Part shown: piece after piece, positions 1-8,509 of the stretch
Layout of the letters: each line of letters begins with the position of its first letter
How positions within the stretch are numbered: position 1 is the first letter of the stretch
Source: an uncultured Flavobacteriales bacterium
GTDB taxonomy: Bacteria; Bacteroidota; Bacteroidia; Flavobacteriales; Crocinitomicaceae
DNA length: 64,000 bases
Assembly: GCA_946480085.1 (NCBI GenBank)
Contig: CAMLHZ010000003.1
Coordinates: forward strand, 62,001-126,000
Direction of reading: 5' to 3'
Notes under the pieces: generated by a model
What the model was told of the DNA's origin: nothing
Database searches by the model: none
Seen by the model: the letters and a program-made list of their open reading frames with translations, nothing else
Position numbers and translations under genes: made by a program

Positions 1-52
1 CTTGTGCTTTTAGCGATAGAAAAAATAAGAAGAGGGTTAATATTGTTTTCAT
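1..52 (-). CDS. 5' end of a secreted protein (partial)
   Basis: An ATG at 52 on the minus strand opens a reading frame that runs off the left edge. The 17 visible codons give a lysine, a hydrophobic stretch and an ending KAQ, the usual form of a Bacteroidota signal peptide with cleavage near AQ. The gene lies downstream of the membrane protein at 72-536, 19 bp away, so the two may be co-transcribed. Nothing can be said about its function. Confidence 0.55.
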   Translation of the reverse strand, partial: MKTILTLFLFFLSLKAQ

Positions 53-71
53 AGGTGTGTTTTAAGAAGGT

Positions 72-536
72 TTAAACATCCAACAGATCAGCCTCGCTTT
101 TCTGCTGTTTCTCGAGCATTTGTTTGTACTTGGGATAGGAAGTCTTAAAATGAATTATCCCATATGAGAAGCCAATAAATGCTCCAATGTACATGAGGTA
201 ACCTCCGATTTTCAATTCTGGTGCATATTGTTCTCTAAACAGAAATGAGATATCTGCCAGAATAGTAGTTAGTAGAACACAAATGAATATCGACAAGAGT
301 ACCCGAATGATGAATAATCGAAGCGCAATTCTGTTGGAAAAGGAAATACCGACAATCAGTAAACAAAGACCAAAATAAATTAGAAAAGGTATGTATTGCC
401 AGCTATAGTTTTTAACGTAATATACGTAGGATCGATCACTGTTGGGAACTGATCCTGCTCTGTAAGGTAGAAAAAGTCCTGCTATGAAAATAATAGCGAT
501 TAATAGAGCAAGGTAGTTTTGCGTTTTTCTTGACAT
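72..536 (-). CDS. Four-helix membrane protein, unknown function
   Basis: This 154-residue protein has four hydrophobic segments (about residues 8-25, 47-65, 70-95 and 112-128) and a short charged C-terminal tail rich in K, Q and E. I recognise no family. It starts 66 bp from the divergent sensor kinase at 603, so the two share an upstream region. The membrane topology is clear from the sequence; the function is unknown. Confidence 0.6.
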   Translation of the reverse strand: MSRKTQNYLALLIAIIFIAGLFLPYRAGSVPNSDRSYVYYVKNYSWQYIPFLIYFGLCLLIVGISFSNRIALRLFIIRVLLSIFICVLLTTILADISFLFREQYAPELKIGGYLMYIGAFIGFSYGIIHFKTSYPKYKQMLEKQQKSEADLLDV

Positions 537-602
537 GAACTTATAACGTTGACAGGAAAATAAAAGTACGCAATAAAGCGTTTTTATTAAATTCGTTTAC
601 CA

Positions 603-2159
603 ATGAATTTATATTCGAATAAGCAGAAGTGGAAAATTGTATTGCTCGTGGTGGCTTTGGTGCTTGTAGCCATGTCGCTTTGGGTTTCCAATACCACGGT
701 TCAAAAAGTTTCTGATCGAGAACGTTTGCGCGCCAAACAATGGGCGGACGCGATCAAGAAAAAAGCGGAATTGGTGGAATTTACCGATCGTGCGTTTGTT
801 CAATTGAGAAGGTACGAGAGACGTAAAATTCAGTTATACCTTGATGCGATTGCTGAAATCTCTAAACCAATCATGGGAGACGCTATTCCAAGTTATGCCT
901 TTCCTTCAGCCATTATCGATGAAAACAATGATATTCCTGTAATTCTGGTAGACGATCAGGATGTGGTTTCCAGCTACTCTAATCTAGACCTGGACACTTC
1001 GGATATTCGAAAATTGTATCCTGAGTACAATAGAAAGCAATTGCAAAAGGCATTCGAAGACAGTTTGCTTCAATTGACGAAAGTTTGGGAAATTGATCAC
1101 ATTCCGTTGAAAGTAGAAGTGGTAGAAGGATTGACGATGACGTCGTTTTATACAGATTCAAAACGAACGATTGCTTTAGAAAACGAACGTGATTCATTAA
1201 TCAATTCATTCAATACTGAGTTGATTCAGGATACAAGATTGATTCCGGTTCTTTTAATGAATTCAATAAATGATTCGGTTGTTGCGAGTAATCTTCCTAA
1301 GGATAAAATCACAGAGAAGAATTTGAAGAAAACGATTGCCGATTTTAAATTGGTGAATGAACCCATTCGTGTGAAGTTTGGCGACATAGATGAGTATTTG
1401 ATTTACTACGACAATTCAGATGAGTTGAAACAGCTTCAGAACTTCCCATACATTCAGTTCTTCATTATTGGCTTGTTTATTATGATCGGTTATTTGCTTT
1501 TCAGTACGTTCCGAAAGGCAGAACAAAATCAGGTTTGGGCTGGAATGGCAAAGGAAACTGCGCACCAGTTAGGAACACCACTTTCTTCATTAATGGCTTG
1601 GGTACAACTGCTGGAAGCTCAGAATATTGATCCTACGATTATTGCTGAAATGCAAAAGGATATTGAACGCTTGGATAACGTATCACAACGCTTCTCCAAA
1701 ATTGGTTCGGAAACTCAACTTCTTCCGGTAAATATCAATACTACCGTTCAAAGTGTAATGGATTATTTACGACCGCGTATTTCCCAAAAGGTGGAACTCT
1801 CTTGTAAACTTCTTGAAGGCGAAACACTGGTGGCTCATAATCCGCCTTTGTTGGAATGGGTAATGGAAAACATTGTAAAGAATGCAGTGGATTCCATGGA
1901 ATCGAAAGGTAGTATTAAGGTTGCCGTTTCTACCGCACCAGAATGGGTTCATATCGATATTTCAGATACAGGTAAAGGATTACTTCCAAAACAGTTTAAA
2001 TCCATTTTTCAACCAGGTTATACCACCAAAAAACGTGGTTGGGGATTGGGACTTTCGCTTGTAAAACGAATTGTGAAGGAATACCATAAGGGAAAAGTGT
2101 TCGTATTGCATTCCGAAGTTGGGAAAGGAACTACGTTTAGGATTAGCCTTCCCTTATAG
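603..2159 (+). CDS. Sensor histidine kinase, membrane-bound
   Basis: A 518-residue two-component sensor. A transmembrane helix at about residues 10-28 and another at about 283-302 enclose a sensor region of roughly 250 residues that is presumably periplasmic. The cytoplasmic part starts with an unusual dimerisation box, ETAHQLGTPLSS, with the phospho-accepting His at about 321. The ATPase domain follows, with an N box (ENIVKNAVDS), DTGKG and GWGLGLSLVK. No response regulator gene is adjacent, so the kinase is an orphan here; its partner and signal cannot be read from the window. The H box with HQLGTPLS is typical of a large Bacteroidota kinase group. Confidence 0.9.
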   Translation: MNLYSNKQKWKIVLLVVALVLVAMSLWVSNTTVQKVSDRERLRAKQWADAIKKKAELVEFTDRAFVQLRRYERRKIQLYLDAIAEISKPIMGDAIPSYAFPSAIIDENNDIPVILVDDQDVVSSYSNLDLDTSDIRKLYPEYNRKQLQKAFEDSLLQLTKVWEIDHIPLKVEVVEGLTMTSFYTDSKRTIALENERDSLINSFNTELIQDTRLIPVLLMNSINDSVVASNLPKDKITEKNLKKTIADFKLVNEPIRVKFGDIDEYLIYYDNSDELKQLQNFPYIQFFIIGLFIMIGYLLFSTFRKAEQNQVWAGMAKETAHQLGTPLSSLMAWVQLLEAQNIDPTIIAEMQKDIERLDNVSQRFSKIGSETQLLPVNINTTVQSVMDYLRPRISQKVELSCKLLEGETLVAHNPPLLEWVMENIVKNAVDSMESKGSIKVAVSTAPEWVHIDISDTGKGLLPKQFKSIFQPGYTTKKRGWGLGLSLVKRIVKEYHKGKVFVLHSEVGKGTTFRISLPL

Positions 2160-2160
2160 G

Positions 2161-2245
2161 AATTATCATTTTCACAATTATTAATTATCAATTTTTTAGA
2201 GGTGCGAAGAAAAAATGATAATTAGGTCATTAATAATTGATAGTT
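2161..2245. repeat. Intergenic AT-rich palindrome
   Basis: Imperfect inverted repeat made of variants of TTAATTATCAATT, located between the kinase and the sigma factor. Similar sequences occur near 47330-47412 and 52009-52085, so this is a dispersed intergenic repeat. It could fold as a hairpin in the transcript; no function is shown. Confidence 0.5.
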
Positions 2246-2308
2246 ACGAAGTTGTTACTTTTATTTTTTATTGCATTCAGAGGTAAACCAAGCTCAGAAA
2301 ACTAGACC

Positions 2309-2842
2309 ATGTCAGAAGCACAAGAAATACAAAAGGCCAAAAGCGACCACAGGTATTTCGGCGTACTCTACGAACGGTACTTCGAACAGATGTATCGGTT
2401 CATTTTTAAAAGAGTAAGCGGAAATGAAGAGGTTGCCGGCGATTTAACACAGCAGCTTTTCATGAAAGCAATGGCGAATTTACCGAAGTATGAAGATCGA
2501 GGCTTGCCATTCAGTGCATGGCTTTATCGAATTGCTCAGAACGAAGTGAACATGTTCTTTCGTTCTCAAAAGAAAAACTATTCCGTTGAAATCAACGATC
2601 GACAATTACTGGGAATTCTCGAAGAAGCGACTGACGAAGCTGTTTCTCAAGAAGATCTTGATCAATTGATTCGTGTAATTAATGACTTGGAAACAGAACA
2701 GGCCGACATTCTTGAGCTTCGTTTTTTTCAGGAAATGAGTTTCAAGGAAATAGCCGATATTTACAATATATCTGAAGCAAACGCAAAAATGCGCGTTTAT
2801 CGTTTGCTTGAGAAAATCAAAATGAATTGGAAGAAATCATGA
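2309..2842 (+). CDS. ECF-type RNA polymerase sigma factor
   Basis: This 177-residue protein has the two-domain layout of sigma-70 family ECF factors. Region 2 (about residues 18-90) contains DLTQQLFMKAMANLP and AWLYRIAQNEV. Region 4 (about 120-175) is a helix-turn-helix with LRFFQEMSFKEIADIYNISE. It is predicted to direct RNA polymerase to a small regulon that cannot be seen here. The stop codon overlaps the start of the next gene (ATGA), which suggests translational coupling to a small membrane protein that may control it. Confidence 0.88.
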   Translation: MSEAQEIQKAKSDHRYFGVLYERYFEQMYRFIFKRVSGNEEVAGDLTQQLFMKAMANLPKYEDRGLPFSAWLYRIAQNEVNMFFRSQKKNYSVEINDRQLLGILEEATDEAVSQEDLDQLIRVINDLETEQADILELRFFQEMSFKEIADIYNISEANAKMRVYRLLEKIKMNWKKS

Positions 2843-3045
2843 GAGAGTTCAAACGTTCTACAGAAGACAAAAAATTGGAGCCGTCGAAAGAACAAATGGC
2901 GCGCTACAAGGACTTTGCTACGCTCTCACACCAATACGAGCGCATTGCCAAACGTCCAAAAAAACCAATATATAAAGATCCGAAATTGTTCCTTTTCCTA
3001 CTGATTGTTGGAATAGTTGCTTTGTTGTTGTTTTGGGAAAAATAG
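2839..3045 (+). CDS. Small single-pass membrane protein coupled to the sigma factor
   Basis: The ATG at 2839 overlaps the sigma factor stop codon as ATGA, which decides the start over an in-frame ATG at 2827. The 68-residue product has a charged N-terminal part and one C-terminal transmembrane helix (about residues 47-65). By position it could be a membrane anchor or anti-sigma partner, but no zinc-finger anti-sigma or FecR motif is visible. The function is therefore inferred from gene order only. Confidence 0.65.
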   Translation: MREFKRSTEDKKLEPSKEQMARYKDFATLSHQYERIAKRPKKPIYKDPKLFLFLLIVGIVALLLFWEK

Positions 3046-3051
3046 TTATGT

Positions 3052-3075
3052 TCCGCCGCGGCGGACTCGATAACC
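3052..3075. repeat. GC-rich palindrome, dispersed copy 1
   Basis: TCCGCCGCGGCGGA is a perfect 14-bp palindrome followed after three bases by GATAACC. A near-identical copy lies at 61031-61052. It sits between two gene ends that converge (3045 and 3132) and may act as a transcription stop or be a remnant of a dispersed element. Confidence 0.5.
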
Positions 3076-3131
3076 TTTTATTTCATCTTTCGTTTGGAAG
3101 GATTTGGTCTTCGTGCGGAGTCGAGAAGACG

Positions 3132-6100
3132 TTAAAACCCTTCAATATCCAATTGTCGCATGGCAATGAACGCCTTGCGCGTAACTTCACCAACACCGGG
3201 AACTTCAACGTGAATAAGGTACACTCCTGACGCAACCGGAATTCCAACTCTATTGGTTAAGGTCCAGTCGAGGAAGGTTTGCGGTGCATCTTTCTTGTAT
3301 TGTTGAATCAATTTTCCACTTACGTTGTAAATGGTCACGGTACATTTTTCAGGAAGATTGGTAATCTTAATGCGGTTATCTACTTTACTTCTTTCGTATT
3401 CACTGAAGGCGTAATATGGATTTGGAACAATGTTGATCTGATCCAGAACTTTCAATAAAGAACTCGCATCATTCGTATTGGTTTCGTAGCCATTCATTGT
3501 CCAGCCGTACATCGGAATTCCACCGTTTGCATTGGTTGCAACAAAGTTTTCATATTCTTTATTGATTCGAATTCGCAAACGAACATCAGAACTTAATAAG
3601 GTTGCACCTTCTGTCAGTTTCGGATTTCCAACCCACATCAGGTTGGTGAACATTTCACGATAAGCAAGCGGGGTTCCTGTGGCAAATTGATCATAAATCC
3701 AATTGTTTACGCCATCGTAATTCGGACACGGGAAACCATTGATTCCAACTCCAAATACATAAACGGAATGTTGCCCGCCCATTACTGGTGTTCCGTTCGA
3801 ATCAAATTCATCTGATGTTGGGTTCCAGATCATGTCCTGACCGTTGCTTCCACCCAGGAATGAATTCTCTCCAAAAGCCATGTGCAGACGATAACCTGTT
3901 TCCAGATCAATCGCGTATCCGGGGAACCAACCCATTCCTGTGGTTCCGGAACCGTCAGGATTTCCTTCTTTGTCGACGCTTACATGCTGACGTGGTTTCC
4001 CTGATTCACCATTTCCTTCAGCCAGATTCACATCTCTACAATGTTCAATAACAACACAGCGTGTCCATTTACTTTTATCGCTCGTAATTACTACATCTAC
4101 ACTTTGAGCACGTGCAATTGTTCCATTAATTCGTGCATAGCTTGATCCTCCAACGAAAGATGGTGGATAAGAAAGTGGCATAAAATCACATTGGAAACCA
4201 GTAACGGAATGATGGGTAAATCCACCATTTACAATTTTCGTGTAATTCTGTTTTGGATCGATCTGAGTTGCGTCAACGTAGCAAGCCGGATTTCCGTATC
4301 CTAAAGCCGGATTGTCTTCATCAGCGTTATAGGAGTAACCACCAGTTCTGATCCAGTTTTTTGGAGTGAACGAAGCGTCATCAGTAACAAAAGAAAGCCA
4401 ATTTTTGGTCGAATCTTCGTATTCTATGCTGCTGGCAAGCGGTTCTGCATACAATTTCCATTCAGGACTGGTAGTTGTACTAACTGCGTAGTAAGGGTTA
4501 TTATAAATTTGAACCGAAACACCCCATTTTGGAACAAGAAATTCATTGTTTTGTGCAATAGCAGTCGCCGAACTTACCTGATCTAAGAGTGTTCCACCGG
4601 CATAATCGTAACGGTAAACTGTCCAATTGCTTGAATCTACCGGATTGGCTCCCGGATCACTGAATTCGCAGGTAAAATAACCACCTACAACGTTTAATGG
4701 GTCAATGATCTTAACACCGATTGGTCCTGCATTAGGTGCATATGTCAATTCTTCAGAAAAGCCTTGCTGTAAAATTTGTTCTTCGGTTTCTGCTGATAAT
4801 CTCAGGTTATTTCCACCATTTCCTCTACCGTCTAATCTGGTAATTGGAGGCTGGAAACCGTATTCAGCATAATGAGCAGTTCCGTTTGCTTCCGGATTTG
4901 GTGCGTGCGGAATGACTTCCACATATTTTATCTCACCAATTCCCGCTTTTCGACTTCCGAGGAAAGGCAATTTTTGTCCTTCTATAGCTTGTGGATCATT
5001 TGGATCGTAAGTTAAGTAGTTGTTGTAAGCGTAAGCAATTGCCATGTAGTAATAGCGCTTGAAATTCACCAGTTTTCTGTCGCCTGTTGCAAACAGATCT
5101 TCGGTAACTCGAAATGAATGACGAATTCCTTTGTTTTCGCCGTCTACTTTTTCAATGGGAATACTAGCGTTTAATTGTTCATCAAATTCGAAATTGATTA
5201 AACGATCTACTCCATCTTTAATATCGCATTGAGCCGCAATTCGCGCTTTTGTTGGGTCGAATAGATCGGAAGCACTGATTCCTTTATTTTTCAACTGAAA
5301 AATCATGTATCCCTGAAATCTGTATTTTTTATCAGGATTAGGAAATGTAGTTGAAATGAACGGATCCGTTTCTACATATTCCTCGTTCATGTTATTCGAT
5401 GGGGAAGTATTGGAAAGGTAAAGGATCGCTTCGTTCTCCAGTTCTTGCGCTGTAAGCGTTGGCGCATGTGGCCCCTCAACTACACGGAAACAGTTCTCGA
5501 ATAACGCCTGGGCTTTGTCGTCTGCTCTGCGCAAAGAAATAACTGATTGAAAAGGATCTCCTCCTGTTAAGTTTCGTGCCCAAACAACTCCAACTGTAAT
5601 GTTATTTACAGCGCCCGGAAGTAAAACGAATGGTCCGGCTGATTGCAGGAAACGACGGTCGTACGGTAAATTATTTGCTGTTTGTTCTGTCCAATTTGCT
5701 TGTGGGACACCATTGGTTCCCCAACCCAGCGGATCAGTATCACCAGGGAACATGAAATCACATGGAACGGTTGGGTCTGCAGTTGGATCTGAAATATGTG
5801 CATTTCCACCATAGTAAAAAGGCGTTCCATCTTTCCATCTACCACGTAAAAAATTGTAATAATCTGCTGCTGCGCTTGGATCGGTCTGAGCTGGATTTGC
5901 ACCACCCCCAGTATTTACGTAGTAAAGAAAACGACGCATACCGAAACGTTCGTTGTCTACAACACCATCACCGTAACCAATTCCGTTCAACGCTTCATTC
6001 ACGCCAATTCCGAAGGCGTTATCTAATCCGTCATTGTCTTGGTATGGACCTTCGAAGAAGTCAACACCAACTGACGGTGGGTTTGCGCCATATCCAAAGA

Positions 6101-7112
6101 AACCGGTATTGTCTTCATCAACACCATCGCCATTGTAAACATAACCCAAACCACGATTCACATCACAACCGACGTAATCGTCAAAAGGATTCCCAAGTGC
6201 AGCATCAATGAAAATTCCGAAATACGTATTGTAAAGCGTTTGCGTTCCACGATTGATCAATTCGTAATTGTAGAAGGTCATATTATTCACGTCATCGTTG
6301 GTTGCAAAAGCAAAAGCCTGAGCGTGAATTTCCATACCAATAGGATCGGCACCGGATTCGGTATGAATATTTCCTTTGTCGTTCAAAACCCACCAAAGGT
6401 TATTATCTCCATATAAACTTACCCTTCTATCGGTTTTACAATCTTTTGCCATGTCCAGATCGTACCAGGGATAATCACCTTCATCCGGATTGTAGTTTCC
6501 GTCTTCATCTCTGTCGAAGAATGGGGCTAAGTAGTAATCCTGACCAAGTGTAACATCACCATGAGCCGGCCAGTTTTTAATGAATTCGGGAACCTGATAA
6601 TTCGGGAAATTTTGCTGTTGAAGATTCGTTCCATTTTGTTCATCTTCTATTCCAGCCAAATACCATGAATTAAATTCGGCAACTTTGTCTTTACTCGATT
6701 CATAATGCTGATCATATTTCAAACATTCTGCTGGAGAAATTTCTGCCGGACCCTGACTCAACGGGCCTGTCCAGTAATCTTGTCCATCTCTGTAACGCAA
6801 AGCTGCTAGCTTTAGCTGACCATTTACATCAGTTCCACCCAGCCAAAGTGCGGAAGTGAATAATGCCATAATTCCGGAGTTCTTCGGAACTTCGTATTGA
6901 GAGAGATTTTGTCCGGGAATTTGCCAAAGATTTCCTGCAGTGTGGATCATTGCACGTACGTTATTGTATTGCAAGTAGGTGCTTTTGTTTGGTGGTGCAC
7001 ACATTGCTCCTTTTGAAACCTTGTTATTGGTCTTCGATTTTTCGCCAAGATATTGCTGGGCAATAAGGTTCGAGGATAGGAATAGTACAAAGAATACCAG
7101 AAGAAATCTCAT
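3132..7112 (-). CDS. Large T9SS-exported surface protein
   Basis: The ATG at 7112 is preferred because it opens directly into a signal peptide (MRFLLVFFVLFLSSNLIAQ); upstream in-frame codons lack this character. The mature protein is about 1307 residues, rich in N, D, G and Y, with Asp-rich loops (DRDEDGNYNPDEGDYPWY) that look calcium-binding. The C-terminal 90 or so residues (VPNPYYAFSEYE, then NVSGKLI, VASGVYLIHVEVPG) form a T9SS sorting domain. It is therefore predicted to be exported to or through the outer membrane. No enzymatic domain is recognisable; a structural or adhesive role is possible but not shown. Confidence 0.85.
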   Translation of the reverse strand: MRFLLVFFVLFLSSNLIAQQYLGEKSKTNNKVSKGAMCAPPNKSTYLQYNNVRAMIHTAGNLWQIPGQNLSQYEVPKNSGIMALFTSALWLGGTDVNGQLKLAALRYRDGQDYWTGPLSQGPAEISPAECLKYDQHYESSKDKVAEFNSWYLAGIEDEQNGTNLQQQNFPNYQVPEFIKNWPAHGDVTLGQDYYLAPFFDRDEDGNYNPDEGDYPWYDLDMAKDCKTDRRVSLYGDNNLWWVLNDKGNIHTESGADPIGMEIHAQAFAFATNDDVNNMTFYNYELINRGTQTLYNTYFGIFIDAALGNPFDDYVGCDVNRGLGYVYNGDGVDEDNTGFFGYGANPPSVGVDFFEGPYQDNDGLDNAFGIGVNEALNGIGYGDGVVDNERFGMRRFLYYVNTGGGANPAQTDPSAAADYYNFLRGRWKDGTPFYYGGNAHISDPTADPTVPCDFMFPGDTDPLGWGTNGVPQANWTEQTANNLPYDRRFLQSAGPFVLLPGAVNNITVGVVWARNLTGGDPFQSVISLRRADDKAQALFENCFRVVEGPHAPTLTAQELENEAILYLSNTSPSNNMNEEYVETDPFISTTFPNPDKKYRFQGYMIFQLKNKGISASDLFDPTKARIAAQCDIKDGVDRLINFEFDEQLNASIPIEKVDGENKGIRHSFRVTEDLFATGDRKLVNFKRYYYMAIAYAYNNYLTYDPNDPQAIEGQKLPFLGSRKAGIGEIKYVEVIPHAPNPEANGTAHYAEYGFQPPITRLDGRGNGGNNLRLSAETEEQILQQGFSEELTYAPNAGPIGVKIIDPLNVVGGYFTCEFSDPGANPVDSSNWTVYRYDYAGGTLLDQVSSATAIAQNNEFLVPKWGVSVQIYNNPYYAVSTTTSPEWKLYAEPLASSIEYEDSTKNWLSFVTDDASFTPKNWIRTGGYSYNADEDNPALGYGNPACYVDATQIDPKQNYTKIVNGGFTHHSVTGFQCDFMPLSYPPSFVGGSSYARINGTIARAQSVDVVITSDKSKWTRCVVIEHCRDVNLAEGNGESGKPRQHVSVDKEGNPDGSGTTGMGWFPGYAIDLETGYRLHMAFGENSFLGGSNGQDMIWNPTSDEFDSNGTPVMGGQHSVYVFGVGINGFPCPNYDGVNNWIYDQFATGTPLAYREMFTNLMWVGNPKLTEGATLLSSDVRLRIRINKEYENFVATNANGGIPMYGWTMNGYETNTNDASSLLKVLDQINIVPNPYYAFSEYERSKVDNRIKITNLPEKCTVTIYNVSGKLIQQYKKDAPQTFLDWTLTNRVGIPVASGVYLIHVEVPGVGEVTRKAFIAMRQLDIEGF

Positions 7113-7170
7113 AGCTGCAGTTTGTGACGGTGAATTTACGAAAAACCGAGGAATTGAAGAGGTAAACGAT

Positions 7171-7197
7171 GTAGAGACGCGATGGATCACGTCTTTA
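7171..7197. repeat. GTAGAGACG-type palindrome
   Basis: The sequence TAGAGACGCGAT-GG-ATCACGTCTTTA is an imperfect inverted repeat in the gap between two minus-strand genes. Elements starting GTAGAGACG are familiar dispersed intergenic hairpins; only one copy was noticed in this window. Confidence 0.4.
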
Positions 7198-7207
7198 CCA
7201 GTTTTTG

Positions 7208-7882
7208 TTATAAATACTTACTCGCTTCGCGGTAGGCTAATCCTTTGATCGGGTGTTTTTCCAGGATTTCCTCTACGGCTTTTGGGTCGAATTTGGAAAG
7301 TTGACGAAGCGACCATCCAATGGCTTTTTGAATGAAGAATTCTTTAATTGGTAGAAATTGAACGATGAGGTCTTCGAGGTAAAGAACATCAACTTCATCT
7401 TTGTATTTCAGTTGATAAATAAGGCAAGAGCGTTGCAGCCAGAAATTTTCTGAATACCGCCAGAGTTCAAATGTTTCTCTTGCTTTTTCAGGATAGAGCT
7501 TTGCCCATTTTCCAAGGTAATTCGATGCAATAGCGTCAACACTGTCCCACCAGCAATTCGTGCTCAGGATCCATTTTAGTTCCTCTGCATCTGCCGGAGA
7601 GTAGTATTTTTTTGGCCAGGAATTTAGCCAGTCGATCGCCACATAATGATAATCGCGCTCTTCTTTTTCAAAAAGAGCGCGAATAATGTTCCATCTTTCG
7701 TTTCTATCGTCAAGATCTTTTACCGCGTCGACCCATGATTTTTGGGCTGTTCGACGAACCTCAGTGCGCATTCCAATGTACTCAAAGTTGTCTTTCATGT
7801 AAGCTTTGGCAGTTGCAGCCCGTTGGGCATTTCTGCATGGCTCAAACAGATTTTCCAGTTGAGAAATGGCGTCCTGGATCAT
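7208..7882 (-). CDS. DNA alkylation repair protein, AlkD-like
   Basis: This 224-residue, all-helical protein matches the HEAT-like AlkD family of DNA glycosylases that remove N3- and N7-alkylated purines. Visible family signatures are TNCWWDSVDAIASN (about residues 107-120, carrying the catalytic-site Trp and Asp), WLQRSCLIYQL with the conserved Arg, and AIGWSLRQLSKFDP with the second Trp. Length is normal for the family (about 220-240). Its start codon abuts the stop of the carbonic anhydrase gene (no gap), so it is probably the last gene of a SulP-carbonic anhydrase-AlkD transcript, though the functional link is unclear. Confidence 0.88.
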   Translation of the reverse strand: MIQDAISQLENLFEPCRNAQRAATAKAYMKDNFEYIGMRTEVRRTAQKSWVDAVKDLDDRNERWNIIRALFEKEERDYHYVAIDWLNSWPKKYYSPADAEELKWILSTNCWWDSVDAIASNYLGKWAKLYPEKARETFELWRYSENFWLQRSCLIYQLKYKDEVDVLYLEDLIVQFLPIKEFFIQKAIGWSLRQLSKFDPKAVEEILEKHPIKGLAYREASKYL

Positions 7883-8509
7883 TTAGAATTGGTTGATCTG
7901 GAAGACAGGTTTCAAGTCGCTAGAAGCGTTGAACGTTGAATCCAGGTTTCTCAGGATTCCATCACTTAAACTGTATACCAAAGCATGAATTTCTGGTGTA
8001 TTTCCATTTTGCCATTCTTCCTGAATGAAAGAAATCTTCGCCATATTTCTTGCTTGCTCAATCGCATTCAATTCCACCAAACGATTTGTGCGTTCTGTTT
8101 CGTCAGCTATACCATCCAATTCTGCCTGATACTTGATGTAAACATTTTTGATGCTTACCAACCAGTTATCTAAGAATCCAAAGCTTTTGTTACTCATTGC
8201 CGCAGCAACACCGCCGCATCCGTAATGACCTACGATCAAAATTTGACGTACTTTCAGGTATTTCACGGCGTAATAAACTACGCTTAGCAAGTTGATATCC
8301 GAGTTGATTACCTGGTTTGCGATATTGCGTTGAACGAAAATACTTCCTGGAGGAAGATTTACGATTTCGTTTGCAGGTACACGGCTATCAGAACAACCAA
8401 TCCATAAATATTCCGGATTTTGTCCTTTTGCCAAGTTGTCGAAAAAGGTTGGGTCCTTTGCTAACGTGTCTTCAACCCATTGTCTATTTCCTTCAAAAAT
8501 TTCTTTCAT
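7883..8509 (-). CDS. can: Beta-class carbonic anhydrase
   Basis: A cytoplasmic zinc enzyme interconverting CO2 and bicarbonate. The 208-residue sequence shows the beta-class zinc site: CSDSR with Cys39, Asp41 and Arg43, and HYGCGG with His95 and Cys98. The FVQRNIANQV stretch is also typical. It overlaps the SulP transporter gene by 4 bp, strongly suggesting one operon. The pairing with a SulP permease suggests that bicarbonate is what the pair handles. Confidence 0.95.
   Translation of the reverse strand: MKEIFEGNRQWVEDTLAKDPTFFDNLAKGQNPEYLWIGCSDSRVPANEIVNLPPGSIFVQRNIANQVINSDINLLSVVYYAVKYLKVRQILIVGHYGCGGVAAAMSNKSFGFLDNWLVSIKNVYIKYQAELDGIADETERTNRLVELNAIEQARNMAKISFIQEEWQNGNTPEIHALVYSLSDGILRNLDSTFNASSDLKPVFQINQF

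Noticed and set aside
5762..6211. 149-residue plus-strand ORF inside the large T9SS protein
   Set aside because: His/Arg-rich complement of an Asp- and Asn-rich coding region; a shadow.
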